Assembly (NCBI GenBank): GCA_037367405.1
Contig: JAZKJV010000295.1
Location: 372,001 to 436,000, forward strand
DNA: 64,000 bases
Direction: 5' to 3'
From: Ottelia alismoides
Lineage: Eukaryota > Streptophyta > Magnoliopsida > Alismatales > Hydrocharitaceae
Positions 22,013 through 33,831 of this stretch are shown in pieces. How positions within the stretch are numbered: position 1 is the first letter of the stretch; the number at the start of each line of letters is the position of its first letter. Made by a program: the position numbers and the translations under genes. Under the pieces are notes generated by a model, which worked only from the letters and a program-made list of their open reading frames with translations, was not told the DNA's origin and did no database searches.

Positions 22013-25000
22013 TGATGAATCTCAGATTCATCACTCTGAAAGTCAATAATTAAGCTGTAATCCCTAAAAATCATTGTCATTTCTTCATTTATTCTGCATA
22101 ATTAGTACTCATGCATGTTTTGATAAGAATTGCATTTTATCACTTATTTTCGCGCAAAATAAGAAGCCAAAAATTCCAGCCAAAATGATATGTAAAATAG
22201 CCTAACCTCCCCAATTTTTAACTAATTCATGCTAACTCCAATTGACCCAAAATCACTTCCATTGTGTACATATCACTAACAAGAATAAATAAAAATACAA
22301 AAAAATCACTAACCCAAATAAGTGGACCAAAAACCCAAACCCTAGTTCTCGGATTTCCGAACTAAAACCTTCATATCTTCCTCATCTAGTGTCTATTTTG
22401 ATCCTACTCACTTTTGAACTAATGTACATTCAATTATCTTCAAAACAAGACCAAGTTCAAGTGAATCAGAGCTCATATGTGAAAGTTGGGTTTTGGGACT
22501 CTTTTGTACATTTTGTATTTTAGCGGGTTTTGACCTGTGATTATGTACACAATTAACCTATTTTATTTTATTTGTTTTTCATTTGTCTTCTATGATTAAA
22601 GTTATATTAAAAATGCGCAAAAATCCAAATCCAAATTGAGCTTGAAATCAAAGAAACTAATTGAGTCCGAGTCTTCACTAACTGTCTGTACAAAAATGGT
22701 CTTTTCATCTTTTATTTTATTTCTTCTTTTTATTACTCAAGGAAAATCCAAAAAAATAGATTTATGTGTAAATATTTATCTTTGAGTTTATCATATTTTT
22801 TTTTCAGATTTCTATCTGGTTTAAAAATGACAAAAATTATAAAATCCAAAAATCATGGTATTCTATATGCATGGAATACCCCAAAAATATCACTTTGTGA
22901 AAATAATCAATTTTGGTTTCAGTGTCTTCATAAAAGTTGTAGATCTCATCGAGATGAGCAATTTTTTGTAAAGAAACTCTTTTGATCTGAGGTCATTTTT
23001 TTTATGTATTTATTAAGGTATTTATTTTTCAATTTTTGTGGGGCTGACACGTGGCCGCTCTTGGAGCTGCCACGTCTCACCCATTTTTGAGGTTTTTATT
23101 TCATTTTTATAAAAAATTACAAACCATCGCATATGCAGCGCATGTGCCGATCACACACGTGTACTGCCCGTGCTCCGCCTTTGCTCCCTCCTGTGGCGCC
23201 CTTCTGGCCACCCGATCTTGGCCGATCGGATGGCCGAGGCCCACTGTCGTCCTCCTTTCCCCTTTGAGACCTCTGTCGCCTCGCGATCCCCCACTTTGCG
23301 GGACGACACCCATCTCCGATATCCATCAAATCACCCGCAAATCTCGCGAACCACCGCCGCATCGCGATCTCCGATCTTTGCCAAATCATCAGATTTCCGT
23401 CTCTGACCCTTTCCATCTCTGGCCTCCTCCCTTCGACCCCATTTAAGCTCCGCCGCACCACCGATTAGAACCATCCACTGATTGCTCTTTCAACAACCAT
23501 CGGGGTGACATCCCGACCTCTTCTAGTGGTGAGATCTGAGGCATGGTGCCTTGTGGTAGTGCGCAACCATCCCTCGCGTCTGCTCCTGCTCCGGCCCTCC
23601 TTCGAGTGCCATCGAGCCAACAACGATCGACTACTTCCACTGCTCTGCCGCCATCCGATCAACTTCACCACCTTCTGCAACACCGTCCTCTGCCACGTCT
23701 TAGACAATAGGAGACGACCTTCATCCGCCACCTCGACGCATCGTCAAACATCCTTCACCGACATTCACCCCACCGGGGAGACCTCGCCCAGTGCCACCAG
23801 TCTTCCTCTACAGTTAGCCTCCGACAACTCAACTCCACCAGAGCTTCATCGACACCCCCCTTCTACCTCGACATCTCTACCATCTCCGCCCGCGTTCATC
23901 AAATACTCCACGATTCGTAGCTCCAACCCCAAGCACATTACATCTCCACCAACAATTTCATTGAGCAACTTCATCGACTCCAGCCACAACCTCGATTCTA
24001 GACGCACGCCTCCGCCTTGCCGTGAAGCTTCACCACTCAGCTAGGGCTGCTAATCGAACCGAACTGTAACGAACGGACCTATGTTCGAGTTCGGTTCCAT
24101 AAGGAAGCTCGAAAGTTCGAGTTCGAGTTCGGTTCGATAAATGTTCGATAGGATATGTTCAAGTTCGAGTTCGTTTAGAAAACAAACGTTCGAGTTCGGT
24201 TCGATAACAGTTCGTTAACAATTTAACTTAACTAAAACTTGTTTATATGAACAAGTTCGAAACCGGAGTTCGATAACAAGGTTTGATAAGTAGTAAAAAT
24301 AAGAAATTATTTAAATTAAAGTGGTACAAAGTCCAATAAATACTACAATTTCCTTAACCTCAAATGTTATCAAGTGTATAAATACTAAGTTACACATACA
24401 AATACACACACACACACACATATATACATATATCGAACTCGAACTTTTATCGAGCGAACATATGTTGTGTTCATGTTTGGTTCATTAAGCTATCGAACTA
24501 AAATTTGAATTTCATGTTCAGTTCGTTTAGAAATGAACGAACTTTTTTAGAACTATTATCAAACGAACTCTAATCGAATACGAACATGTTCAGTTCGATT
24601 AGCAGCCCTACACTCAGCAGTTTATCCCCTTCGCCGCGTCTTCTCCGACCAGCAGCCTGCCGCCCCTGAACACCATAGCAGCTCTTCACCCCTCACGCTC
24701 CATCAGCACCATTGTAGGTCGGCAGCCACTCACGTACCCCTTGACCGATGGTTAGAGCCCCGCCAAAGGCCACCTGTACAACTTCCAAAAGCCTTGCCAT
24801 AAGCTGCTTCACTACCGGAGAGCCACAACGCCACGCAAGCTTCTCTGCCCCTCCCTGTCGCACGCCACCACTAGGCGGGAGGCCCGAGGCCCTCCCACAT
24901 GAGGTGCACGTGTGGGAGGGAACACGTGAGGGGCATCCTCCCTGGGGAAAATTACGGGAAAGCTCCTCAGAGTCCACTTATTGCAGAAGGGACCCTGCCT

Positions 25001-26109
25001 CCCAAGGGCACGTGCATAGCATGTGCCTATTGGCATTTTTGCAATCACCCACCAGAGTTTTCCCATATCACAGATCAGTCCCCACCAAACAAGGGTCGCG
25101 TGCTTGGCACGTGACCTCTTGGCAATTTTGCAGCCGGCCTCCCAGAATTGTCGGTAATTACAAATCAAACTTCCCTGCATTATTTTATTATTATCATTTG
25201 CATAAACACCCCTATGTTCCCCCATTGTTTAGAACCTCTTCATTGCATTATTTTATTCATAAAAAAAAGACATTTTGTTATACAACTAATTCTCTATATT
25301 TTGACATATGTTGGAAAATTTTGTGATCAGTGGTTAATTAGTAATTAATTATTTTGTAGAAAATTGCTTATTTTGCCCATTCTGTGCTTGAATATTCCTA
25401 AGTAATTAACCGTTGATCTAAAAATTGCCAAAAATTCATTGATTGTATAATTAATTGCATGTTACATCATGCCCAAAGAGAATTGCATTTGCATGCACCA
25501 TTTGACTTGTAAAATTCATTTGGCATATTTTGATATTTAATTTTTAATAGGTATTACATCTCATATTTTCGAGGTTTGGGATTTTTCTGAGATCCATCAC
25601 CTAGTGATAGATCTTGGATAATTCTATCCCTTAAAAAAATTAGTTTCAATATTTATTATAATTAATAATTGAAATTCACTTTGTTTGCATTCATAAATTC
25701 ATTTTGCATCCAAATAGTGCATTAATTTCATCACAATAGTCATCTTGGTTAAGTTTCACATTTTTCGGACATCGTTTGATTGCTAATCATTGTCTAGTCC
25801 CTAAAATTAGCCAAAGTTGCATTTCACATCCCAAAATTGCATTAAAAAATAAAAAAAAGACCACATTGAAAACTGTGCACGAACTTTGATGGACAAAAAA
25901 ATCTAGATCATTCCTTTGCCTCCTTGTGCTCGACCTTGGGACTTGCCCAAGTGAAATAAACATAAAACCACATTGATAAAAATTGATTAAATATTCATGT
26001 GGTTATTTCTTGACCGATTCCGATTGCCCGCCTACAACGAAATGGCACATTAATTTTTAAGCGCTCGATAATTCACGATAATTAAGCGGGGTGATTTTGC
26101 GACTCATTT
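22013..26109 (+). mobile_element. Solo LTR of the Athila family
   Basis: It starts TGATGAATCTCAG and aligns in order with the 5' LTR of the Athila element, whose minus strand begins at 57004: the palindromic start, an AAGCC block, the AAACTTGGGTTTTGGG-like block, the CACGTGGC block near 23046, a GC-rich centre, and the 3' part seen at 3755-4856. No internal region follows. ACTGG occurs at 22008-22012 and 26110-26114, consistent with a 5-bp duplication, although the LTR end reads CTCATTT and not a clean CA. The GC-rich part carries spurious ORFs on both strands. It contains a hAT-type insertion. Confidence 0.75.
24042..24610. mobile_element. hAT-type non-autonomous element (MITE), 569 bp
   Basis: Terminal inverted repeats begin TAGGGCTGCTAATCGAAC and end with its complement. 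The 8-bp direct repeat CACTCAGC flanks both sides (24034-24041 and 24611-24618), diagnostic of hAT insertion. Inside, GTTCGAGTTCGGTTCGAT-like subterminal repeats recur on both flanks, as in hAT elements where they are transposase-binding candidates. The centre holds a CA microsatellite (about 24402-24420). No transposase is encoded. Confidence 0.93.
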
Positions 26110-26114
26110 ACTGG

Positions 26115-26920
26115 CCATGACAGCGGGTAGGGTTGGTATAATGCTTGAGAAATCATGATGTATTTCTAATTATTAAAATTCAAAATAATACGTATTTGAG
26201 ATAATACCATATTTCAAGTAACAATTAAGAATGTTTGTTGAATATTAATTGGATCACTAATTTAATATGATTAGATGAATTGGGATCGAATTAAAAATAA
26301 AACACTCTATTATGAATAGAGTTGTTGTTTCCCTTGGAAGAATTAATTATTTGAATATGATTCGTAATAATTAATTAGAATTTGAACAAGATATGGAGAA
26401 TCACATAAGTGGCATCCATGGTCTCCCGTCAAGGCGAAGGCTTCCGTCGTCGGGGATTGTATGTAGGAGATGCCTGTCCGAAGTGACAGATCCTGCATAC
26501 AAGCGCATCTGGATCGGGCTCTTTGCTTCTCAAAAGAGTAAGGTTGTACGTGTAGTGACCCCAATATCGGTTCCTCATATTATTAGGGCGGTATTGGATT
26601 GCGCATGCCGAGTTCTAATCCTATTGACGGTTGGTTCAATTAATGACGGGTCAACATCACCTTAGGGATGGTGGGCCTAGGTGTTAAAGATCGAATTGGG
26701 AATACAAGTCGGACTGGCAAGGTAGAATGTGTTCCCGCTTCTTTTTATCTGAGTTACAATTTCTCATATTATTAGGATGTGACAAAGATAAGAAAGGAGA
26801 TCCCAGTTCTTGTTGAGATATCATGGTAAGTATATCTCTTACATTGAAAGTGATTAAGGGAATGAACTTTCAGTGTTGACAAGGCATGACAACTTTGATA
26901 TAAAAATTCCTAAATCAAAG

Positions 26921-26961
<41 letters not shown>

Positions 26962-27685
26962 AATTTCTTATTTCAGATAATCCTCACTAAACACACTCAG
27001 TACTATACTCGATAATAACCAGTAAAATATTATGGATTGGATTCATGATCAAGATATTGTCCTTGCAGTTGGACACATATTGTATGTGGTTGCAATGTGC
27101 AAGTTTCCTCATAATAATGAGTAATGACAATTAAATAGACAATAAGACAACAACCTAGGGTTTGTATGTCTCTATAGTCTTGATCTCTCATCGAATGTAC
27201 TTTGGAAGTGACATGTCAATGATGATCGTAATTGTCAAACAATCCTTATAAAATCTAAGAAAGATGGTCTGGCATACATATGTGCTCTCGACATTTAATC
27301 ATGAATGACATGGTTTACTGCATCATGTGGAATGGTGGCTCTATAAGAGATGATGTATTCAAATATTTGAGTACCTACCTGAACCTAAGTCTTTAAGAGT
27401 TAAGATGTATGTAGATATGATGAGCGTCATCATTCTACTATATATACTCTAGTTATTCATGAAGCTTCATAATATTCATATTGTATGAATTAAATGAAGC
27501 ATGTATAAATGTTGAATTTCTCTTATATTGAAATCTTTTGAATTCAACATAAGAGAAGCTTTTTCTTAAGCAATGGTTGTCTATAGATCAAAGGAGCGCA
27601 TGAAACATGGGTCAAACCCAAGTTAGAAGGAAAGTCAAAGACTTGATTGTACTTCTATGGTTTCCATACATATGACATCCAAAGA
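26115..27685 (+). other. Copia leader and decayed gag region, second part
   Basis: The copia leader resumes after the solo LTR. About 26280-27110 aligns with the minus strand of 37500-38290, 43860-44650 and 62125-62910, including the CTTAGGGATGGTGGG block and the TATA microsatellite. The rest (27110-27685) is AT-rich and full of stops. It probably covers gag, but no gag motif is clear. Confidence 0.6.
26922..26958. repeat. (AT)n microsatellite
   Basis: About 17 AT dinucleotides. The inverted copies of the same copia segment have shorter runs at 37660-37675, 44025-44048 and 62288-62307. Confidence 0.95.
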
Positions 27686-27689
27686 GTTG

Positions 27690-29095
27690 GATAAATGTCA
27701 ATACTGCAATAAGCCAATGTATTGATAGTATGACTATCAAGTCTATCTTGGATCCTTAGAGAAGGACCCAGATAGTGCATCGGGATAATCTATATCTACA
27801 TATAATCATTCAAATTGACTTTCTTATTGGATAAGATAAAAGTCTAATAATTGTATCTCATAGCATTTGCAATAGGTTACATATGTTTTAGAAGACTAGA
27901 AAATTTGATCTTAAGGTTTAATAGTCATCCATGGATATTGATGCAATGGTTGCAACAACCTCTATTGGATAAATAGACATCATATTTTCAGTGGGAGAGC
28001 CCTTAGTCTTAGAGAATGTCCCTATGACCTGGATATTAGAATACACTCATTGTTTGTTTCTAAATGTTGGAAATAAACATGAATTCTAGAATAGATCTAT
28101 CATAAAGAGTTATGATGGATATATTTCAGATAGTATTTTGATATCTAGAGGACTCTATTAAATTAGAAAATCAATGAATGATTCACTAACATTTTTAATT
28201 CTGAAATTAAACCTTAACAAGATCAATAGGAGGACGGAGATCATTTGACAATGATCTGGCATCAAATCTTGGACATATGTTTATTGATGAAATGAATAAA
28301 CTAGTAAGATATTGAACTTTATATTGTCTAAAGGTTAAAAACTTACATACTTATGAATAAAGATTCGAAGTAAAATGTCTAATACACCCTTCTCTGGGAA
28401 TGGTGTTAGATGCCAAGGTATTCAAGATCTCATGCATATTGATGTATGTGGATCATCTATATCATAATAAACATGGATGATATATGATATCATTTGATGA
28501 TTAATTGTGATATAAGTTTTCTTCCCTTCACTTTAGAAACCTTTGAAATGTTCAAAGATTTCACAATTAGAACCAAAGTTTGAAGGAAGATGAAATAAAT
28601 TTTATCTAATCAAGGTAGATTATACCTATTAGATGAATTCAAAGAATACCTTATATAGAAAGGAATATCATTCCTATCTCAATCCTCCTATTACACATAA
28701 ACTCGATGGAGTTGTAGGGAAATACAATTAGATCATGTGTGACATGATTTAGTCAATGATGAATATTAGCATGATTACCTCTTAGTTTCCAAGGTATATA
28801 TGACTGCAATATATATCCTTAATGAGCTTCCATACATACATAAATCCGCATCCTCATAAGCTATGGTTTGGAGCCTAGCCTAGTGTTGGACGCTTGAGGA
28901 TTAAAGGTTGCTTGGTCCATAACTTTGTCATGGATGTAAGTAAGATGGAATCTAGCATAAGAGAGTGCCACTTCATTAGGAAAATAAATGATGGTATTGG
29001 ATACCTACTTTATGACCTTGAGATTCTTAAAAGATCTCATCTCTAAGGATGTGATTCTTAGAGGATGACTCTCTTGAGAATCAAGATCAAAAAGA
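27690..29095 (+). pseudogene. pol: Ty1/copia gag end, protease-like region and integrase, heavily decayed
   Basis: DKCQYCNKPM near 27690 resembles the start of a gag zinc knuckle. LWHQILGH-like sequence near 28250 and TPFSGNGVRCQGIQDLMHID plus VCG (28388-28455) match the GAG-pre-integrase block. Later, NQGRLYLLDEFKEYL (about 28605-28650) corresponds to the D-R-G-G-E-Y block with the Asp changed to Asn. TAIYILNELPY and HPHKLWFGA (near 28800-28880) match the region before the integrase C terminus. Many stops and frame changes are present. The sequence is cut off before RT at about 29095. Confidence 0.78.
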
Positions 29096-29797
29096 AGTAA
29101 AGGAACTGAAAATTGACTTTGCAATTTTTTTGGATTTTGGATTTTTGAAAATTTTTAGGAATTTTTAAATAAATGTTATTAGGAGACTATGTACAATTAT
29201 TTACATGGGAGTGTTATTATATTTGCAAGGGTGAGGGTGTATTTTATACAGAGAATTTATAGGTTGAGAATTAGTGATTATTTACAAGATTTATATACAT
29301 GTTTTATAAGGATATTTATTTAAGCACTTATCTATACAAGGTTCTTAGAATATTTGAAAACATTTTTGCAAGCATTTTGATAACTTCTTGTTGCAAATAA
29401 TTTTGACAAATATTTTTACAAACATTTACAAACGTTAAAAACCATTTTTGTAAATAGTTTCCAAACAATATATATAGATTTTTCAAAATATTTTCATAGC
29501 CATTTTTCATATCATTTGCAAATAGATCTTCAAAACTTGTATTTACATAAATAAAAAGAAATTTTTAAAAATAAAAGTTTTTTACAAAGATTTGAAAATA
29601 TTTTGCAAAAGTTTTCCAAACAGTTTTTAAAAGATTTTTTCAAACCATTTTTCAAATCATTTTGCAAAATATTTTTAAACCGATTTATTACTTGTATTTT
29701 CAAAGAATTTTGGTGTGTTTTATGAATTAGCCATATTATTGAAAATATAAAAGTACGAGTTATGGCTAAAGTCAATACAGTGTATATACATCTCCCC

Positions 29798-30160
29798 TAT
29801 ACTTAGCTTGAGCTATGTACTCATAGATCGGAGAGGAAAAAGAAAAACATAACTTGTATTAAGTATAAAAAGTCTATACTACAATGACTAAAGAATCAAC
29901 GAATGAGAAGTTGACCACCTCCCCCTATACTTAGGATGAAATAGCCCTAAATATAACATACTGTACACAAGGTAGGGAGGGTCAAGGATGGAAATGTACG
30001 GACTCATCAGCTCGACCTGTCCCCCTTTGCATTTAATTAGGAAAAATATCCCTAAGTATAAACAAAATCAAGAGTTGAGGAGACAGGCGAGGGATCACAT
30101 AAACGAAAAATTGGGGTGCTCAACTCCCCCCTTAGGACATAGTACATCCTAATTATAGCA
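29798..30160 (-). repeat. Decayed stem-loop array of the remnant
   Basis: C-runs followed by TATACTTAG-type motifs occur near 29795, 29919, 30020 and 30125, spaced about 100 bases, each with a partial downstream complement (for example TATACTTAGCTTGAGCTATG at 29798 with partner at 29847-29867). It is the same array as at 47565-47921 but more diverged. Confidence 0.65.
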
Positions 30161-30369
30161 GTGATGAAAGATATGAACACCTTTTCAGAAGAATTAGAAA
30201 AATGAAAAGTAAAGGGATAAAACAAAAAATATTTTTGTGATTTTCTACTCAAATGCATGATCCATCGAACTCTAGGAGCTCATCCTTAAATACAAAGTCG
30301 ATAGAATCGACAATGACAAGAATGTGTCATGCTCTAAGTATGGCTTTAGCAACTATCCGTTGATCACAT

Positions 30370-31770
30370 AAGGTTATGCATCAGGTGACAATTTAGATAT
30401 CAATAAACTTCCATCGTCACACACGATTTTCACAATAAAGGTCTCAGTCCATTTGCTCTTCCGTTTGCCTGGGAAAATCATCAACTTCGTATCAAATAAC
30501 CACACCTTCTGTCCAGGTTCAAAAGTCTTCCTTCAGATTTATTTTTCATGTCATTCCTTGACTTCCTCTTTGTACATAAGGTCATTATCATATGTGTAGT
30601 CTCTGAATTCAAGCAATATGTTCAGATCAACTTTGCGGTTCTTTCATGCTTTCTCAGTATCAAGGTTGCACATGTTCAATGCCTGGAATGATTTATGAAT
30701 TAATTCCACAGGCAGGTGGCATGGCTTGCCATAAACTAGGTGGTAGGGAGACAAGCCAAGATAAGACTTGTATGATGTGTGATACGCTGAAAGAACTGAG
30801 TCAAATAGATATGACCAATTCTTCCTGTCCGGTTGTGCAAGCTTCTACAATATGCTTTTGATCTCCCTATTTGAGCATCCTGTCAAGCCATTAGATTGAG
30901 GGTGGTATGGCACTATTATACGGTGTTCTATGTCATATTCTTTGGTCAACTTCTTGACCTCTTTGTTTATGAAGTGGCTTCGCCCATCACATGTGAGAAT
31001 CATGGGAATCCCGAACCGCGAGATGATGTTATATTTCAGGAAGTGACAGATTATGCGATTGTCTACTGTTCAAGGTATTGTGTCTCACATGTTGATATTC
31101 CCAGCCATTGGTTGACAATCAGTACATTTCTTCACATAGTCATCTGCATCTTTGAATATCACTTCCCACCAAAGGCCACATTGTAGCACTTTCATTGTTT
31201 TCCTCTTTCCAAAATGGTGTCCACCAGCTTCAAGCATGTGACAGTGGCCTCGGATACCCCTTATCTCTTCTTGAGGTATACACATCCTCTATATGCAATA
31301 TTTTCCCTCTCTAAATAGATGTGGATTTTCCCACTGGTAAAAGTGAATGTGAGCCAAGAATTCATCAAGGTTAATCTTCGGCTAGTCTGGAGGAGTCTTC
31401 TTAGAGACAAGATAGTTGATGATATCTGCATACCAGGGGAGATAGGAGATAGATGAGATTGCCTCATCTAGAAAGGTCTCAAGGTCTCTATAATTGGAAT
31501 CGAATTCTTCTCAGGAGGCTCTACTTCAATAATTATGGAAAGTTGATCTACCATCACATTCTTGATGCTTGGTTTGTCACGAATTTCCAAGTCAAACTCT
31601 TGGAGTAGAAGAATCCAACGAATCAAATGAGGCTTGGCATCTTTTTTGCTCTGTAGGCATTTGATGGTAGAATGGTCAATGTAGATAATAACCCTTGATC
31701 CAAGGAGGTGTGATCTGAACTTCTCCAAAGCAAACACTACTGATAGTAACTCTTTCTCTCTCACTATATA
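30370..31770 (-). pseudogene. pol: Athila-type RNase H and integrase remnant
   Basis: It opens mid-domain with [20 protein letters not shown] and YIDHSTIK (RNase H), then MVDQLS at the usual A-D-H-L-S site. The integrase zinc domain includes CIPQEE, HMLEAGGHHFGK and CTDCQP (near 31285-31085). The core keeps TCDGRSHF (second catalytic Asp), but the Glu motif reads G-L-T-G-C-S-N-R-E, so the catalytic Glu is lost. KPCHLPVELIHKS and the K-S-K-W module follow. Frameshifts and stops are frequent. The first catalytic Asp region is degraded. Confidence 0.82.
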
Positions 31771-31775
31771 AAAGA

Positions 31776-31794
31776 GTCCCCGGCAATGGTGCCA
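31776..31794 (-). promoter_or_regulatory. Primer-binding site, Athila type
   Basis: The minus strand reads TGGCACCATTGCCGGGGAC two bases after an LTR ending in CAACA. The usual Athila-type site has TGGCGCC followed by GTTGCCGGGGA, so two positions differ. Confidence 0.75.
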
Positions 31795-31796
31795 TT

Positions 31797-32444
31797 TGTT
31801 GAATATGAGTTTTCACCGGTCTTGTAAAGGCGACAAAATGAGAACCTCGATTCATACAACAATTACCCCCATAATATCAATCAAGCAATGCAAAATAAAA
31901 ATGTGAAGTTAAAATTTATTATAACTCAATAAACAGTGTGTATAGGTGTAAGCATGTGTAGAGGTTGAACACCAGGAGCAAGGGGAATGGAGCACAAAAA
32001 ATGGAAAAAAATATAATAATTGTTTTTTTGTTTTTATAGTGATTTTAGATTTTTAGTGGGTTTTTAATATTTAGTTTTTTTCGAAATTTTAATTTATTTT
32101 TTTTTGTTTTTTTAAATTTTGTAAATTTTTTATAATTTTATGTTTTCTGATTTTTATTTTCTTTTAATAAAAGGAATATAGAAATATATATTGAATATAT
32201 AGATAATATAGATACTATAATAGATAAATAGAATATAAATATATAGAAAACATAGATTTTTAGAAAAAAACCATAAGTACGGTCCTTTTTATTTTTTAAG
32301 GGTATTAAAAATATTTTTTTTTGGGATTTTTAGTAATTATAATAATAATATAAGTAAATATGGCTATGTATATACACTATAGGCTAATATATAGCTATAA
32401 ATACTCAAAATGCATAAAATAAAATCTTTTTGTAATATTATATT
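31797..32444 (-). repeat. LTR end of the Athila-like remnant
   Basis: The minus-strand reading aligns with about 36880-37478 of the first tandem unit (TTTTGAGTAT, TAGTGTATATA, GTACTTA, GTTATAATAAATTT, ATTATGGG blocks) and ends CATATTCAACA before the PBS. It is very AT-rich. The earlier part of the LTR is missing at the junction with the unit near 32444. Confidence 0.65.
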
Positions 32445-33564
32445 TTAGCCATAACTTGCACGTTCCTATTTTTGAATAATATGGATAAAATACTGTATGA
32501 ATCAGAATGTACTATAAATCAACTATAAAGAATATACACAATAAAAGAATATAAACCATAAATATATATAGAAATTTTAATAAATCAATTTAAAAATATT
32601 TTATTAAATGTTTGAAAAATGGTTATAAAATGTCTTAAAAAATCTTTTGAACCATTTGGAAAATATTTTGTAAAATATTTTCAAACCTTTGTAAAAATCT
32701 TTTTATATGTAAAACTTTCTTTTATTTGTTTGATAAAATGTTTTGAAAATAAGTTTGCAAATGATTTCGAAAATGGTTGCAAATATATTCGGAAAAATCT
32801 ATACATATTATTTTAAAAATCTTTGGAAAATCATTTTCAAATTTTGTATATGTTTGTAAAAATATATCACTCTATTTGCAAAAATAAGTTTTTAAAATGT
32901 TTGTGAAATTTTTTCAAAATATCTTGAGAACCATGTACATAATTATAGTCAATAAATCCTTTAGAAACCATGTTGATAAAAACCTATAAATAACAACTAA
33001 CTTAATTTCGTTAAATGTTAGTGTAAATTCTTCAACTAATTCTTGTAAATAATACAACATTCCTATGTAAATATCTGCACATACTTCTTTCACAAATTTT
33101 TTTATTAAAAAACCCTAAAAATTTCAAAATCCAAAAACCATAAAATTTTTTAAAATGATTTCAAAAATTGCATAAAATTTTGCAAAACTTTTCAAAAATT
33201 CCATAAAAAGTTTAAAATTAGAAAATTGCTTCACAAAATATTTTCTTGCATTATATATAGTAGTTGAATTTTTGGAATGATCAATACATATGAACAAGTC
33301 TAAGTAAAGTATGAAGATTGGAGCTTTGTCTAGTCCTTGATACACTTAATTTTAGAGGAACCCATTGAGGACTAGAATTGGAATAATTCAGGGCACCGTG
33401 ATTTAATTCTCTTTGTTCCATGAGACTATGTTCATGAGTTGAATTAATGTGTCGAAATTGAAACCTTCATATCATCTGTAAGACTCTTGAGATAATGGCT
33501 TGACAAGAAACCTCACACTCAACACTTAGCTTAACCCAGATGGATTATTGAAAAATCCTGTATT

Positions 33565-33831
33565 CTAAGTCGGGACAATGCGGGGTCGCTTTGTCAAGGG
33601 TGTCTCAGGAACCATTCTTGGGGATTGTCGAAACCGGTATTCCAACCCACTTCTTCTGGTAACCATGACATCTAACGACTGTAGACTGGATTGAGACAAT
33701 GCTTCGGACGAGGAAGGGTCTGCTGATGCAACTTTTTCCAAGACCCCCAAACATGGGTAGACCAAAAACACTATATCCGTTGAGGCATAAACAAGATTCC
33801 AGAGCAGTGCAAAGTCAAAGAAAATATCCAA
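33565..33831 (-). CDS. Antisense ORF in unit 1, hypothetical
   Basis: An 88-codon frame runs opposite to the retroelement sense strand, just before the LTR. The product contains SSSEALSQSS, then MVTRRSGLEYRFRQSPRMVP and a basic end. Units 2 and 3 keep the same frame (39949-40215 and 58273-58497) apart from a shorter start in unit 3. Extra antisense ORFs before the 3' LTR are known in some Ty3/gypsy Tat-lineage elements. I recognise no domain, and tandem copies are not independent evidence of selection. It may be fortuitous. Confidence 0.3.
   Translation of the reverse strand: MDIFFDFALLWNLVYASTDIVFLVYPCLGVLEKVASADPSSSEALSQSSLQSLDVMVTRRSGLEYRFRQSPRMVPETPLTKRPRIVPT

Larger units (their letters stand above)
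8066..29095 (+). mobile_element. Old Ty1/copia element, host of nested insertions, 3' truncated
   Basis: The pieces in order are LTR (about 8066-10368 and 20792-21118), a methionine-type PBS at 21121, leader (21139-22012 and 26115-27685), and a decayed gag-pol stretch with protease-like and integrase sequence (27690-29095). It ends abruptly at about 29095 against an inverted Athila-like fragment, so RT, RNase H and the 3' LTR are absent. It carries a complete Del/Tekay element in its LTR and a solo LTR in its leader. The start at TGTTGGACATG (8066) is a best guess. Confidence 0.65.
29096..32444 (-). mobile_element. Athila-like element remnant, internally deleted
   Basis: On the minus strand, an LTR end (32444-31797) is followed by a PBS (31794-31776), then directly by RNase H and integrase (31770-30370), stem-loop sequences (30160-29790) and an AT-rich 3' region (29780-29096). 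Gag, protease, RT and the start of RNase H are missing. The 3' end is truncated against copia sequence and the 5' LTR lacks its first part. The LTR end and the 3' region both align with the tandem units to the right. Confidence 0.8.

Noticed and set aside
23505..24044. 179-codon + strand ORF and overlapping minus-strand ORFs in GC-rich sequence
   Set aside because: They lie in the GC-rich centre of the solo LTR. Open frames occur in several frames at once, as expected from composition, and no domain or codon pattern supports a gene.
29328..29775. Minus-strand Lys/Asn/Phe-rich ORFs
   Set aside because: They come from AT-rich degenerate TTTGCAAAA-type sequence in the 3' noncoding region. Composition explains them.
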